Assembly: GCA_963827135.1 (NCBI GenBank)
Contig: CAWGZX010000006.1
Coordinates: 124,001 to 188,000, forward strand
Source: JAJRAN01 sp963827135
GTDB lineage: Archaea > Thermoplasmatota > Thermoplasmata > Methanomassiliicoccales > UBA472
Direction of reading: 5' to 3'
DNA: 64,000 nt
Part shown: piece after piece, positions 45,875-54,401 of the stretch
Position numbering within the stretch: the stretch's first letter is position 1
Layout of the letters: the number at the start of each line of letters is the position of its first letter
Notes under the pieces: model-generated
What the model saw: only the letters and a program-made list of their open reading frames with translations
Told to the model about the DNA's origin: nothing
Databases searched by the model: none
Translations under genes and position numbers: made by a program

Positions 45875-46464
45875 GGATGGCCATAGCCGACTACGGCGTC
45901 GGCAACCTGCACTCCATCCGCAAGGCCCTGGAGAACTGCGGGGCGAGCCCTTACGTCGTCGAGGACATGCGCGAGCTCCTGGATGCGGAGTGCATCGTCC
46001 TGCCTGGTGTCGGTGCCTTCGATAAGGCCATAGAGCGCCTGCAGCCCGTGAGGCAGGATTTGGTTCGCAAGCTTGACGAAGGCGTTCCTTGCTTAGGGAT
46101 CTGCATCGGGGCGCAGATATTGTTCGAATCGAGCGAGGAGGGCAAGGAGCCAGGCCTCGGCTTCTACCAAGGCAGGGTCGTCAAGCTCAAGGCCGAGCGG
46201 GTCCCGCACATGGGCTGGAACTCTGTTCGAACGGACGACCCAATCATCAAGGGCGTCAGGTCGCCCTTCTTCTACTTCGCCCACTCCTATCATGGAATGC
46301 CGACCGAGGACATCGCCATCGGCGACACCGATTACTTCGGCCAGGTGCCGACCCTCTTCCTCAAGAGGAGGACCTACGGCACGCAGTTCCACCCGGAGAA
46401 GTCGTCCGAGTCGGGGCTGCGCTTGCTGCGCAACTTCGTGCGCTTCGCGGAGGGCTCGCTATGA
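45865..46464 (+). CDS. hisH: Imidazole glycerol phosphate synthase, glutaminase subunit
   Basis: 199 residues. It makes ammonia for HisF. Opens AIADYGVGNLHSIRKALENCG; Cys80 is the nucleophile (CLGICIGAQILFESSEEG); the His-Glu pair is in GTQFHPEKSSESG. The ATG at 45865 has GGAGG upstream; an ATG at 45877 is a possible alternative. ATGA overlap with hisA. Confidence 0.95.
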   Translation: MAVRMAIADYGVGNLHSIRKALENCGASPYVVEDMRELLDAECIVLPGVGAFDKAIERLQPVRQDLVRKLDEGVPCLGICIGAQILFESSEEGKEPGLGFYQGRVVKLKAERVPHMGWNSVRTDDPIIKGVRSPFFYFAHSYHGMPTEDIAIGDTDYFGQVPTLFLKRRTYGTQFHPEKSSESGLRLLRNFVRFAEGSL

Positions 46465-47171
46465 TGGTCCTGCCGGCGGTGGACATCCTCGATGGCCATG
46501 TGGTGCAATTGGTCGGCGGGAAGCCAGGCACGGAGCAGATCGTCCTGCCCGACCCTCTGGAGGTGGCGAAGGACTGGGAGGCCAAAGGGGCGCCCATGGT
46601 CCACGTCATCGACCTGGACGGGGCGTTCGGCAAGGGCGGGAACCCTCATCTGATCCAGCGCATGCTGCGCGAGCTCAAGATACCAGTACAGATAGGTGGC
46701 GGGGTCCGTTCCACGGCCATAGTGGACCAATACGTGGAATGGGGTGCGGCTCGAGTGATAGTAGGCACGAAGGCCCTCGCGGACACCAACTGGCTTATGG
46801 ACATAACCAAGGCGCATCCCGGCAAGATCGTCCTGGCCTTGGACACCGCCAAAGGCCACATCCAGGTCAAGGGCTGGCAGGAGGCGTCCAAGATCGGCTT
46901 GGAGCAGATATTCGAGATCATCAGGCCGCTGTCTTTGGCGGCGGTCCTGCACACCGACGTGGACGTCGAGGGCAGGGCACAAGGAATAAATGCCACCGAG
47001 GTGCGTAGGTTCGTGGAGCGCTGCCCGCACAAGGTGATCGCTTCAGGTGGCATCCGAGGCATGGAGGACATCCGCGCCTTGGAGTCCCTGGGCGCCGAGG
47101 CCTGCGTCGCTGGCATCGCCCTTTACACCAAGAGGATCAATCCATCCGACATCTGGAGGCGCGCAAGATGA
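46461..47171 (+). CDS. hisA: ProFAR isomerase
   Basis: 236 residues from the ATG at 46461. It opens the ribose ring of ProFAR by Amadori rearrangement in a TIM barrel. Landmarks: VLPAVDILDGHVVQLVGGKPG, VIDLDGAFGKGGN, VQIGGGVRSTAIVDQYVEWGAARVI (in part), LHTDVDVEGRAQGIN and VIASGGIRGMEDI. Overlaps hisH and hisB by four bases. Confidence 0.94.
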   Translation: MMVLPAVDILDGHVVQLVGGKPGTEQIVLPDPLEVAKDWEAKGAPMVHVIDLDGAFGKGGNPHLIQRMLRELKIPVQIGGGVRSTAIVDQYVEWGAARVIVGTKALADTNWLMDITKAHPGKIVLALDTAKGHIQVKGWQEASKIGLEQIFEIIRPLSLAAVLHTDVDVEGRAQGINATEVRRFVERCPHKVIASGGIRGMEDIRALESLGAEACVAGIALYTKRINPSDIWRRAR

Positions 47172-47719
47172 GCAGGTTGGCGAAAATCGACAGGGAGACC
47201 AAGGAGACCAAGATCAAAATCGAGCTGGACCTGGACGGCTCTGGTACCGCGGATATTTCCTGCGATGACCAGTTCCTCACCCATATGCTCGAGTCGCTGG
47301 CCAAGTACGCCGACTTCGACATCACCCTCAAGGCGGTAGGGGACAACGAGCACCACCTCCTGGAGGACGTGGCCATCGTCCTGGGCATGGCCCTGAGGGA
47401 GGCGATAGGCGACCAGCCCATCCAGAGGATCGCCTCCTCGATGGTGCCTATGGACGATGCCCTGGTGGTCGTGGCACTGGACCTCATCGACCGTCCTTAC
47501 GTGGACATCGAGTGCCCCGATCCGTTGTACCACCACTTCCTGCGCTCGGTGGCCATGTCCTCGGGGATGACCTTGCACGTGATGGTGGAGCGGGGCTTCG
47601 ACGAGCACCACATAGTGGAGGCGACGGTGAAGGCGCTGGGAAGGGCGCTGAACAAAGCCGTGGGGCAGAGGGAGCGGATGCTCAGCACCAAGTCCAAGCC
47701 GAAAGTGAGGAAGAAGTAA
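47168..47719 (+). CDS. hisB: Imidazoleglycerol-phosphate dehydratase
   Basis: 183 residues, single-function form without a phosphatase domain. Metal-binding motifs: FLTHMLESLAKYADFDI and DNEHHLLEDVAIVLGMALREA in the first half, then HHFLRSVAMSSGMTLHV and EHHIVEATVKALGRAL in the second. Because it lacks the phosphatase, histidinol phosphatase must come from elsewhere; the PHP gene at 49072 is the candidate. Confidence 0.95.
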   Translation: MSRLAKIDRETKETKIKIELDLDGSGTADISCDDQFLTHMLESLAKYADFDITLKAVGDNEHHLLEDVAIVLGMALREAIGDQPIQRIASSMVPMDDALVVVALDLIDRPYVDIECPDPLYHHFLRSVAMSSGMTLHVMVERGFDEHHIVEATVKALGRALNKAVGQRERMLSTKSKPKVRKK

Positions 47720-48471
47720 TGCTCACCAAGAGGATCATATCCTGCCTGGACGTCCGGGACGGAATCACGGTGAAGGGCATCAACTTCGTCAACTTGCAGG
47801 AGGTAGGAGACCCGCCGGAGATGGCCTCCGCCTACGAGGCGCAGGGAGCGGACGAGATAGTGTTCCTGGACATATCGGCCTCGACCGAGGGCAGGAAGAC
47901 GTTGATGCACGTGGTGGAGAGGACCGCGGAGCGACTCTTCGTCCCGTTGACCGTCGGTGGCGGGATACGAAGCCGGGAGGACATGCGCACAGCCCTCAAC
48001 GCTGGGGCGGACAAGGTGTCCGTGAACACCATCGCGGTGCAGAGGCCACAGGTCATCAGCGAGTGCGCCGAGGACTTCGGCAGGCAATGCGTGGTGGTGG
48101 CCATCGACGCCAAGCGCGAGGCCTCCAGCTGGAAGGTCTACACCCATGGCGGAAGGAAGAGGACGGATATCGACGCCATCGAGTGGGCGGGCATGGCCCA
48201 GGACCTGGGCGCGGGGGAGATACTCCTCACCAGCATGGACGCGGACGGGACCAAGGACGGATACGACATCCCGCTGACGGAGAAGGTCGCGGAGGGAGTG
48301 GACATCCCCGTCATCGCCTCCGGGGGATGCGGCAACGCGCAGCACATCTACGAGGTGCTCTCGAAAACGGGGGCGGAGGCGGCCCTGGCCGCATCGATAT
48401 TCCATTATGGCGAGCTAACGGTGAAGCAGGTCAAGGACTACCTCAGGGAACGGGGGGTGCCGGTGCGATGA
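47719..48471 (+). CDS. hisF: Imidazole glycerol phosphate synthase, cyclase subunit
   Basis: 250 residues. It uses ammonia from HisH to form imidazole glycerol phosphate and AICAR. Landmarks: KRIISCLDVRDGITVKGINF, DEIVFLDISAS, TVGGGIRSREDM, GADKVSVNT, EILLTSMDADGTKDGYD and VIASGGCGN. Start overlaps the hisB stop (TAATG). Confidence 0.95.
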   Translation: MLTKRIISCLDVRDGITVKGINFVNLQEVGDPPEMASAYEAQGADEIVFLDISASTEGRKTLMHVVERTAERLFVPLTVGGGIRSREDMRTALNAGADKVSVNTIAVQRPQVISECAEDFGRQCVVVAIDAKREASSWKVYTHGGRKRTDIDAIEWAGMAQDLGAGEILLTSMDADGTKDGYDIPLTEKVAEGVDIPVIASGGCGNAQHIYEVLSKTGAEAALAASIFHYGELTVKQVKDYLRERGVPVR

Positions 48472-49070
48472 CGGAGCTTAAGTTCGATGAGAAGGGCTTG
48501 ATGCCGGTGATAGTGCAGGACGCGCTGACGTCCGAGGTGATGATGATGGCCTATGCCAACCGCGAGGCCTACGACAAGATGCTGGAGACCAAGAGGACGC
48601 ACTTCTACTCCAGGTCGAGGCAGAAGCTGTGGATGAAGGGCGAGACGTCCGGCCATGTCCAGGACATCGTATCGATGCAGCTGGACTGCGACGGCGATTG
48701 CCTTCTGGTGCGGGTCAACCAGACCGGGGTCGCCTGCCATCTGGATAGGCCATCGTGCTTCGACGATGTCCTGCTGGGAGACCTGGATTGCACATCAGCT
48801 ATCATACCAGAGCTCAAGCGGGTGATCCGCGACCGCAAACTCCACCCTAAGGAAGGAAGCTATACCACCTCCCTCTTCGCCAACGAGGACCGGATGCTGA
48901 AGAAGGTGGTGGAGGAGGCCGCCGAGGTGGCCCTGGCCTCTAAGTCCAAGGATAAGAAGATGCAGGCCTGGGAGGTCGCCGACCTCATCTACCACCTGAT
49001 GGTGGTGCTGGAGGGCGAGGACATCTCCCTGGACCAGGTATATCAGATACTCTCGGAGAGGAGGAAGTGA
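48468..49070 (+). CDS. hisIE: Bifunctional phosphoribosyl-AMP cyclohydrolase / phosphoribosyl-ATP pyrophosphatase
   Basis: 200 residues. HisI (~1-105) has VQDALTSEVMMMAYANREAY, FYSRSRQKLWMKGETSGH and zinc cysteines in LDCDGDCLLV and GVACHLDRPSCF. HisE (~112-200) has LFANEDRMLKKVVEEAAEVALASK and EVADLIYHLMVVLE. It performs steps two and three of histidine synthesis. Overlaps hisF by ATGA. Confidence 0.95.
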   Translation: MTELKFDEKGLMPVIVQDALTSEVMMMAYANREAYDKMLETKRTHFYSRSRQKLWMKGETSGHVQDIVSMQLDCDGDCLLVRVNQTGVACHLDRPSCFDDVLLGDLDCTSAIIPELKRVIRDRKLHPKEGSYTTSLFANEDRMLKKVVEEAAEVALASKSKDKKMQAWEVADLIYHLMVVLEGEDISLDQVYQILSERRK

Positions 49071-49071
49071 G

Positions 49072-49731
49072 ATGCGCATAGACCTGCACTCGCACACATT
49101 GCTCTCGGACGGCGAGCTCATACCCATCGAGCTGGCCAGGCGCGCGGTGGTCAAGGGGCACAAGGCCTTGGCCATCACCGACCATGCATCGCTCTCGAAC
49201 CTCGACCGCCTTATATCCGAGGCCAAGAGGGACGTGGACCTGGCGGCGGAATGGGGCCTGGACCTGATAGTGGGCGTAGAGATAACTCATGTGCCAGCTA
49301 GGCGCATCGACCAGGTGGTGAAGGAGGCGCGCAGGAAGGGGGCGGAGCTGATCGTCATCCACGGGGAGACGGTGAACGAGCCGGTGGAGAAGGGGACCAA
49401 CCACGCCGCCGTGTCCAATCCCGAGGTGGACATCCTCGCACACCCTGGCTTCATCACCCTGGACGAGGCGGAGCAGGCCGAGCGCAACGGCATCATTTTG
49501 GAGATCACGTCCCGGCGCTCGCACAACCCCACCAATGGCCATGTAGCTAAGATGGCCTTGGAGGCCGGAGCCAGGATGGTCGTGAACACCGACGCTCACT
49601 CCCCATCGGACCTCATCGACGCCGACACCGCCTTGATGGTGGCGCGCGCGGCCGGTCTCCCGGAGAAGGAGGCGCAGCGGGCGGTCTTCGACGTGCCCCA
49701 GGAGCTGGTCAGGAGGGTGAGAGGTAGATGA
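49072..49731 (+). CDS. PHP-domain phosphoesterase, probable histidinol phosphatase
   Basis: 219 residues. Metal ligands typical of PHP domains: DLHSHTLLSDGELIP (His6, His8), TDHAS, VGVEITHVPA, VIHGETVN, DILAHPGF, and NTDAHSPSD near the end. PHP proteins include the HisJ/HisK histidinol-phosphate phosphatases. Position one base after hisIE, together with the monofunctional hisB, supports that role. The alternative is a general PHP phosphoesterase (RNase P p30-like proteins share the fold). Overlaps lysC by ATGA. Confidence 0.83.
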   Translation: MRIDLHSHTLLSDGELIPIELARRAVVKGHKALAITDHASLSNLDRLISEAKRDVDLAAEWGLDLIVGVEITHVPARRIDQVVKEARRKGAELIVIHGETVNEPVEKGTNHAAVSNPEVDILAHPGFITLDEAEQAERNGIILEITSRRSHNPTNGHVAKMALEAGARMVVNTDAHSPSDLIDADTALMVARAAGLPEKEAQRAVFDVPQELVRRVRGR

Positions 49732-51101
49732 AGGTGATGAAGTTCGGCGGTTCGTCGCTGAAGAGCGGCGAGGGCATGAAGCGCGTCTGCAAGATCATCT
49801 CCTCGGAGGACGAGCTGAAGGTAGTGGTGGTCTCCGCCCTTTCAGGGGTGACGGAGGAGCTCGTCCAGTTCATAGGGCAGCTGCGCAAGGAGGACGAGAT
49901 CGAGCTGTTCATCAAGAGCATGGAGGAAAAGCACATCGCCTTGCTGAGGGAGAGCGTCGACAACGAGACCATCAGGAAGGAATCGTGCGCGAAGATCAAG
50001 GACAAGCTGACCAGGCTGGAGAGGGCGCTGTACGGCTTCGTCTATCTCGAGGAGCTCACGCCCCGCACCAAGGACATCATCCAGTCGCTGGGCGAACGGC
50101 TGTCCGTCATCCTCGTGGCAGCCGCCCTGCAAGACATGGGCGTGAAGGCCGTCCCCATGGACGCGGACGAGCTGGGAATCATCACCGATGGAGTGTACGG
50201 AGGAGCGAGCGCCGTGCTCGACGCCACGGCCAAGAACATCTGCCCCCGCATCCGCCACATGTTCGACAGGGGGGAGACCCCGGTCGTCACAGGGTTCTTC
50301 GGCCGCACCATCGAAGGGCACGTGACCATCTTCGGTCGCAACGGCTCCGACTACTCCGCGGCAGTGGTGGCGAACGCCCTGAACGCCGACGCCCTGGAGA
50401 TATGGAAGGACGTGGACGGCTTCATGTCCGTGGACCCTAAGATCGTGAAGGAGGCGGTGCCGATCGACACCCTCTCCTACGACGAGGCGGCCGAGCTCTC
50501 CTACTTCGGCGCCCAGGTCCTGCATCCAAGGACCGTGGAGCCAGTGCGGATGAAGAACATCACCATCTACGTCAAGAACGTCTTCAAGCCCGAGCTGAGG
50601 GGGACGGCCATCAAGCCATCGGGGGTGCAGAAGGTGCATGGCATCAAGTCCATCTCCTTCATGAAGAACATGTCCATCATCAAGATCTACGGCGCCGGGG
50701 CGGGCACCAAGACCGGCGTCATCTCGGAGATCTCCAGCAAGCTCACCGATGCGGAGGTCAATATCTACTCCGCGGCCACCTCCCAGACCTGCGTGGCCTT
50801 CCTCATCGCCAAGAACGACCTGCATCAGGCGCAGAGGACGCTCGAGACCTCGAAGAAAGGCGTCATCGAGAGGATAGAGACCACGGACGACGTGGCGTTG
50901 CTCTGCGTGGTGGGCGAGGGCCTCGGCTACGAGAAAGGCATCGCGGCCAGGGTGTTCACGGCCGTGGCCAAGGAGGGCGTGAGCGTGAACATGATCTCCG
51001 CCGGCGCTTCGCTGGTGGCCTACCACTTCACCGTGGACAAGAAGGACCTGGAGAGGACCACCAAGGCCATCCACGTCGAGTTCTTCCACAAGGCAGGTTG
51101 A
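49728..51101 (+). CDS. lysC: Aspartate kinase
   Basis: 457 residues. It phosphorylates aspartate, the first step toward aspartate semialdehyde. Kinase core: MKFGGSSLKSGEGMKRVCKII, SLGERLSVILVAAALQDMG, VVTGFFGRTIEGHVTIFGRNGSDYSAAVVA (in part), IWKDVDGFMSVDPKIV. Two C-terminal ACT domains follow (~320-457, GAGAGTKTGVISEISSKL and KGIAARVFTAVAKEGVSVNMIS), suggesting feedback by a pathway amino acid. It sits between his genes and pheA with ATGA and one-base junctions. Confidence 0.95.
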   Translation: MKVMKFGGSSLKSGEGMKRVCKIISSEDELKVVVVSALSGVTEELVQFIGQLRKEDEIELFIKSMEEKHIALLRESVDNETIRKESCAKIKDKLTRLERALYGFVYLEELTPRTKDIIQSLGERLSVILVAAALQDMGVKAVPMDADELGIITDGVYGGASAVLDATAKNICPRIRHMFDRGETPVVTGFFGRTIEGHVTIFGRNGSDYSAAVVANALNADALEIWKDVDGFMSVDPKIVKEAVPIDTLSYDEAAELSYFGAQVLHPRTVEPVRMKNITIYVKNVFKPELRGTAIKPSGVQKVHGIKSISFMKNMSIIKIYGAGAGTKTGVISEISSKLTDAEVNIYSAATSQTCVAFLIAKNDLHQAQRTLETSKKGVIERIETTDDVALLCVVGEGLGYEKGIAARVFTAVAKEGVSVNMISAGASLVAYHFTVDKKDLERTTKAIHVEFFHKAG

Positions 51102-51102
51102 T

Positions 51103-51930
51103 ATGAGGGACAAGGTCGCGTTCCAGGGAGTGCATGGCGCGTTCAGCGAGGACGCGGTCTTCTCCTACTTCCACGACGAGGTCGAGGCGGTGCCCTGCAA
51201 CGAATTCGAGGAGGTCTTCGAGCTGGTGGAGCGGGGAGCGGTCTCCCACGCCGTCGTCCCGGTGGAGAACTCCCTCGAGGGCAGCGTGACCTCGGTCAGC
51301 GACCTCCTGCTAGACAGCGACCTCACCGTCACGGGCGAGGTCTTCGTCCTGGTGCGGCATTGCCTCATCGGGCATCCAGGCTCGACCATCGAGGGGATCA
51401 AGAGGGTGTACTCCCACCCCCAGGCGCTCGGGCAATGCCGGCAGTTCCTATCGAATCATCCCGAGTGGGAGAAGGTGCCGTCCTACGATACCGCCGGAAG
51501 CGTCAAGCTGGTCAAGGAGCGCGAGAGGATGGACGAGGCGGCCATCGCCTCGAGGCGGGCCGCGGAGTTCTACGGCATGAAGATCCTGCAGGAGGACGTG
51601 CAGTCCTCGGCGCGCAACTTCACCCGCTTCTTCGTGGTCGAGAAGACCAACGCCATCCCCGCCGACGGGAACAAGACCTCCCTGGCCTTCACCACCAAGA
51701 ACATACCTGGCGCCCTGTATCAGTGCATCGGGGCGTTCGCCGAGAGAGGCGTCAACCTGAGCAAGCTCGAGTCCCGACCGCGCAAGGGGCGAACTTGGGA
51801 GTACGTGTTCTACGTGGACGTGGACGGCCATGTCAACGACCCCAAGGTCAGCGATGCGTTGGCCGACCTGGTACGCAAGTCCTCCTTCGTCAAGGTGTTC
51901 GGGTCATATAGGAAGGCTAAGGCGCCTTGA
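51103..51930 (+). CDS. pheA: Prephenate dehydratase
   Basis: 275 residues, without a mutase domain. It makes phenylpyruvate. Landmarks: VAFQGVHGAFSEDAVFSYF, VPVENSLEGSVTSVSDLLL, SHPQALGQCRQFLSNHP, YDTAGSVKLVKE, AAIASRRAAEFYG, and SARNFTRFFVVEK. A C-terminal ACT domain has GALYQCIGAFAERGVNLSKLESRP, the phenylalanine-binding motif. One base after lysC. Confidence 0.95.
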   Translation: MRDKVAFQGVHGAFSEDAVFSYFHDEVEAVPCNEFEEVFELVERGAVSHAVVPVENSLEGSVTSVSDLLLDSDLTVTGEVFVLVRHCLIGHPGSTIEGIKRVYSHPQALGQCRQFLSNHPEWEKVPSYDTAGSVKLVKERERMDEAAIASRRAAEFYGMKILQEDVQSSARNFTRFFVVEKTNAIPADGNKTSLAFTTKNIPGALYQCIGAFAERGVNLSKLESRPRKGRTWEYVFYVDVDGHVNDPKVSDALADLVRKSSFVKVFGSYRKAKAP

Positions 51931-51936
51931 GCTCGG

Positions 51937-53010
51937 TCACGAGCGGTCCAAGGTGTCCGACATCTGAGCCAAGCCCTTCCTGAGATCCTCTGCCTCGCAG
52001 GAATATGTCACCCGGATGCTGCCCGCCTCGCCGAAATATCTCCCAGGGCAGACCGCGGTACTGTGGCGCTTGAGCAATCTCTTGGAGAAAATCTCGTCGT
52101 CCATCCCGTTTGGAAGGCGGAGAAGAAGGTGCAGGCAACCGTCCGGCTCGACCATCTCCACCCTCCCTTCCTCGGCAGCCCAGTCCCTAATCACAGGAAG
52201 GTTGCGCTTGGCTAGGTCGAGGACGCGTTTGCGGAACCACTCCCTCTTCTTGATGGCCTGGACGGCCAATGCCATCGAGCGGGTTGGCAGGTGCCAGGAG
52301 GAGTAGAGCCTGGCCTCGGTGACCTGGCTCGCTATCTCCTCAGGGCCGATAAGCCAGCCGATTCGTAGCCCGCCGAGCCCCCACAGCTTGGAGAGCCCGT
52401 TGGTGGCGATTCCGTTCGCACCGAGCTCGAACGCGGCCTTCGGCGGCCTCCCATGGGCCATCTCGCGATATACCTCATCCACGAGCACCATGGCGCCCTT
52501 CTTGTCCGCCCCCTCCAGGACCTCGGAAAGCGCGCCGTCGTCCAGCATCATAGCGCTCGGGTTGTGCAGGTTGGTCAACGCCACCGCCTTGGCGCCCTTG
52601 CGCAGCACCTCCGCATAGGAGCTTCGATCGATGCCATAGCCCTGGTCCGGGCGCCTTATGACAGGTAGGGTCCTCGCGAACATGGCTTCGGCGCAGGCCT
52701 TGATGGGTGCGTAGGTGGGCGACTCCACGGCCACTACGTCCCTCCGGCCCAAGCACCACTGGAAGAAGGTGAAGTTCGCGCTTTGCGCCCCGCAGGTGAG
52801 CGCGATCCTTTCCTTCTTGACCTTGTAGGCAGAGCAGAGCGCCTTGTATAATTTCTCCTCGACCTCGAACTCGTCGAGGAAGGCCTCGCCTCCCACGCAT
52901 GGATCGAAGCCCTCGCGCATGGGGTTGGGGGCGCCTGAATGGTCCAGGTCGATCCTAGCGCCCAGACACCTTATGAGCCAGTCCTCGAGGAGGAAGGGCT
53001 CGAAGCTCAT
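51937..53010 (-). CDS. Class I/II aminotransferase, possibly aromatic
   Basis: 357 residues from the ATG at 53010, which overlaps the preceding flavoprotein stop (ATGA). PLP fold type I: CGAQSANFTFFQWCLGRRDVV, VESPTYAPIKACAEAMF, NLHNPSAMMLDD, VDEVYREMAHG and the PLP lysine region ATNGLSKLWGLGGLRIGWLIG. Substrate not readable from sequence. Convergent with pheA, whose product phenylpyruvate would need a transaminase, so an aromatic role is a reasonable guess. Confidence 0.78.
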   Translation of the reverse strand: MSFEPFLLEDWLIRCLGARIDLDHSGAPNPMREGFDPCVGGEAFLDEFEVEEKLYKALCSAYKVKKERIALTCGAQSANFTFFQWCLGRRDVVAVESPTYAPIKACAEAMFARTLPVIRRPDQGYGIDRSSYAEVLRKGAKAVALTNLHNPSAMMLDDGALSEVLEGADKKGAMVLVDEVYREMAHGRPPKAAFELGANGIATNGLSKLWGLGGLRIGWLIGPEEIASQVTEARLYSSWHLPTRSMALAVQAIKKREWFRKRVLDLAKRNLPVIRDWAAEEGRVEMVEPDGCLHLLLRLPNGMDDEIFSKRLLKRHSTAVCPGRYFGEAGSIRVTYSCEAEDLRKGLAQMSDTLDRS

Positions 53011-53588
53011 TCTTCCTTTCCCTTGAGGCATTTGTCCGCCAGACGATACTCGCCATCCCAGTAGAGCAGCGCCTTGGTCCGGTCGTACTCCTTCCAGGCG
53101 TCAGTGTGCACGATCTGCCCGAGGAACCAGGTGTGGTCGCCGATGTCCATCTCGCCCTCGTGGACGGTGTACATGGTCTTCTTCTTGGCGCTGGAGAGCT
53201 TCCTGACCTCGATGTTCAGCGGGCACTCTTTGATGATGGGGGAGGAAACGCGCTTCCCCTTCTCTGGGGTCAGCTTGGCCTCCTTGAACTTGTTCTTTCG
53301 CACCCCTGCCTCGCGACCGCAGACCTCGACCGAGTTCAGCAGCTCCGCGGTCGGGACGTTGATCGTGAAGTCCTCCGAGTCCGCTATCAGACGATAGATG
53401 TTCCTCGAGGTCTTGACGCCTATTCCGATCACGATCGGGAAGAGCGAAAAGACGTTGAACATGCCTATCGTGGTCACGTTCCAGTTCTCCTCCTTATCCC
53501 CAGAGCACACGAGCAGGACGGGCGCGTGTGGCAGGGCCGCGATGGCCTCTGACTGCTCAAGATCTATTCTTTCTGGCTCCTTGGCCAT
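53007..53588 (-). CDS. Flavoredoxin / flavin reductase-like FMN-binding protein (first copy)
   Basis: 193 residues. N-terminal HAPVLLVCSGDKEENWNVTTIGMFNVFSLFPIVIGIGV (in part) and SEDFTINVPTAELLNSVEVCG are typical of the flavin reductase domain that binds FMN in a split barrel. A C-terminal DHTWFLGQIVHTDAW and LLYWDGEYRLADKC follow. The family includes flavoredoxins and ferric/flavin reductases in anaerobes; partner unknown. It follows a paralogue by ~80 bases and overlaps the aminotransferase gene. Confidence 0.85.
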   Translation of the reverse strand: MAKEPERIDLEQSEAIAALPHAPVLLVCSGDKEENWNVTTIGMFNVFSLFPIVIGIGVKTSRNIYRLIADSEDFTINVPTAELLNSVEVCGREAGVRKNKFKEAKLTPEKGKRVSSPIIKECPLNIEVRKLSSAKKKTMYTVHEGEMDIGDHTWFLGQIVHTDAWKEYDRTKALLYWDGEYRLADKCLKGKEE

Positions 53589-53669
53589 TCATTCCACCAT
53601 CGGAGCAATGGATGGTATGCCTAGAAAAAGGTTGGTAAATCAGGAACGGCCGCACGAGGATTTTCTAGA

Positions 53670-54206
53670 TCATCTCTTGCGGATGCAATTGCCGATGAGG
53701 CGGAACTCCCCTCCCCAATAGAGCAACGCCTTCTCGCGGATCTCCCCATCCACGCTCTGAGCGTGGACCACGTCGCCCAAGAACCAATAATGGTCCCCGG
53801 CGTCGAAGACCTGCTTCTTCTTGCACTCGAGGTTGACGAGGCACTCGTCGATCACCGGCGCTCCGACCTTCTTACCGGGCACTAGGGTGAAGCCGCACTC
53901 CTCGAACTTGTTTATCTCGCGCCCGCACTTCTGGCCGCAGAAGAGGGTCTCCTCGACCAGCTCCTTCCCGGGGATGTTGATGGTGAAGTCGTCGTACTTG
54001 TTGAGCAGGTCGTAGGTGTAGCGGCAGGGCGATACGCCGATGCCTATGACCGGAGGGTCGAAGGAGAACATGTGGACCAGGACTACAGTCATGACGTTGC
54101 AGTCGGAGTTGTCCTTGGCGTTTCCCACACCCACCAAGGCTACCGGGAACGCAGGGAACCCCCTACATGCCCATATGGGGTTAACCTCTTCCTTGTGCTG
54201 CGTCAT
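53670..54206 (-). CDS. Flavoredoxin / flavin reductase-like FMN-binding protein (second copy)
   Basis: 178 residues, clearly paralogous to the neighbour: PAFPVALVGVGNAKDNSDCNVMTV, SFDPPVIGIGVSPCRYTYDLL, YDDFTINIPGKELVEETLFCG, HYWFLGDVVHAQSVDG and LLYWGGEFRLIGNC. It probably binds FMN and carries or delivers electrons. Tandem copies sharing a transcript may form a heterodimer or have separate partners; nothing in the sequence decides. Confidence 0.85.
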   Translation of the reverse strand: MTQHKEEVNPIWACRGFPAFPVALVGVGNAKDNSDCNVMTVVLVHMFSFDPPVIGIGVSPCRYTYDLLNKYDDFTINIPGKELVEETLFCGQKCGREINKFEECGFTLVPGKKVGAPVIDECLVNLECKKKQVFDAGDHYWFLGDVVHAQSVDGEIREKALLYWGGEFRLIGNCIRKR

Positions 54207-54401
54207 GAAGTTCGAACGAACATGAGGATTCCTTAATAAAACTAATGGCAGAGACCCTTCGCTGGAAGCTGAAGCTTATTCTCATCGGACCGCAGCCCTC
54301 ACGATGCTGGCTGAGCGCAGCCCGAGGACGATGAATCGCTGTCTGGGAAATCCTTAAGTCCGTAGTCGTGCAAACAATATCAAACTCATTGGAGGCGCAG
54401 C

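Noticed and set aside
47497..48405. Minus-strand open frame opposite hisB/hisF (302 codons)
   Set aside because: Antisense to clearly conserved genes with intact motifs; no recognisable protein.
49842..51113. Long minus-strand open frame opposite lysC (423 codons)
   Set aside because: Shadow of the GC-rich lysC gene; low-complexity His/Val/Leu/Asp content and no family resemblance.
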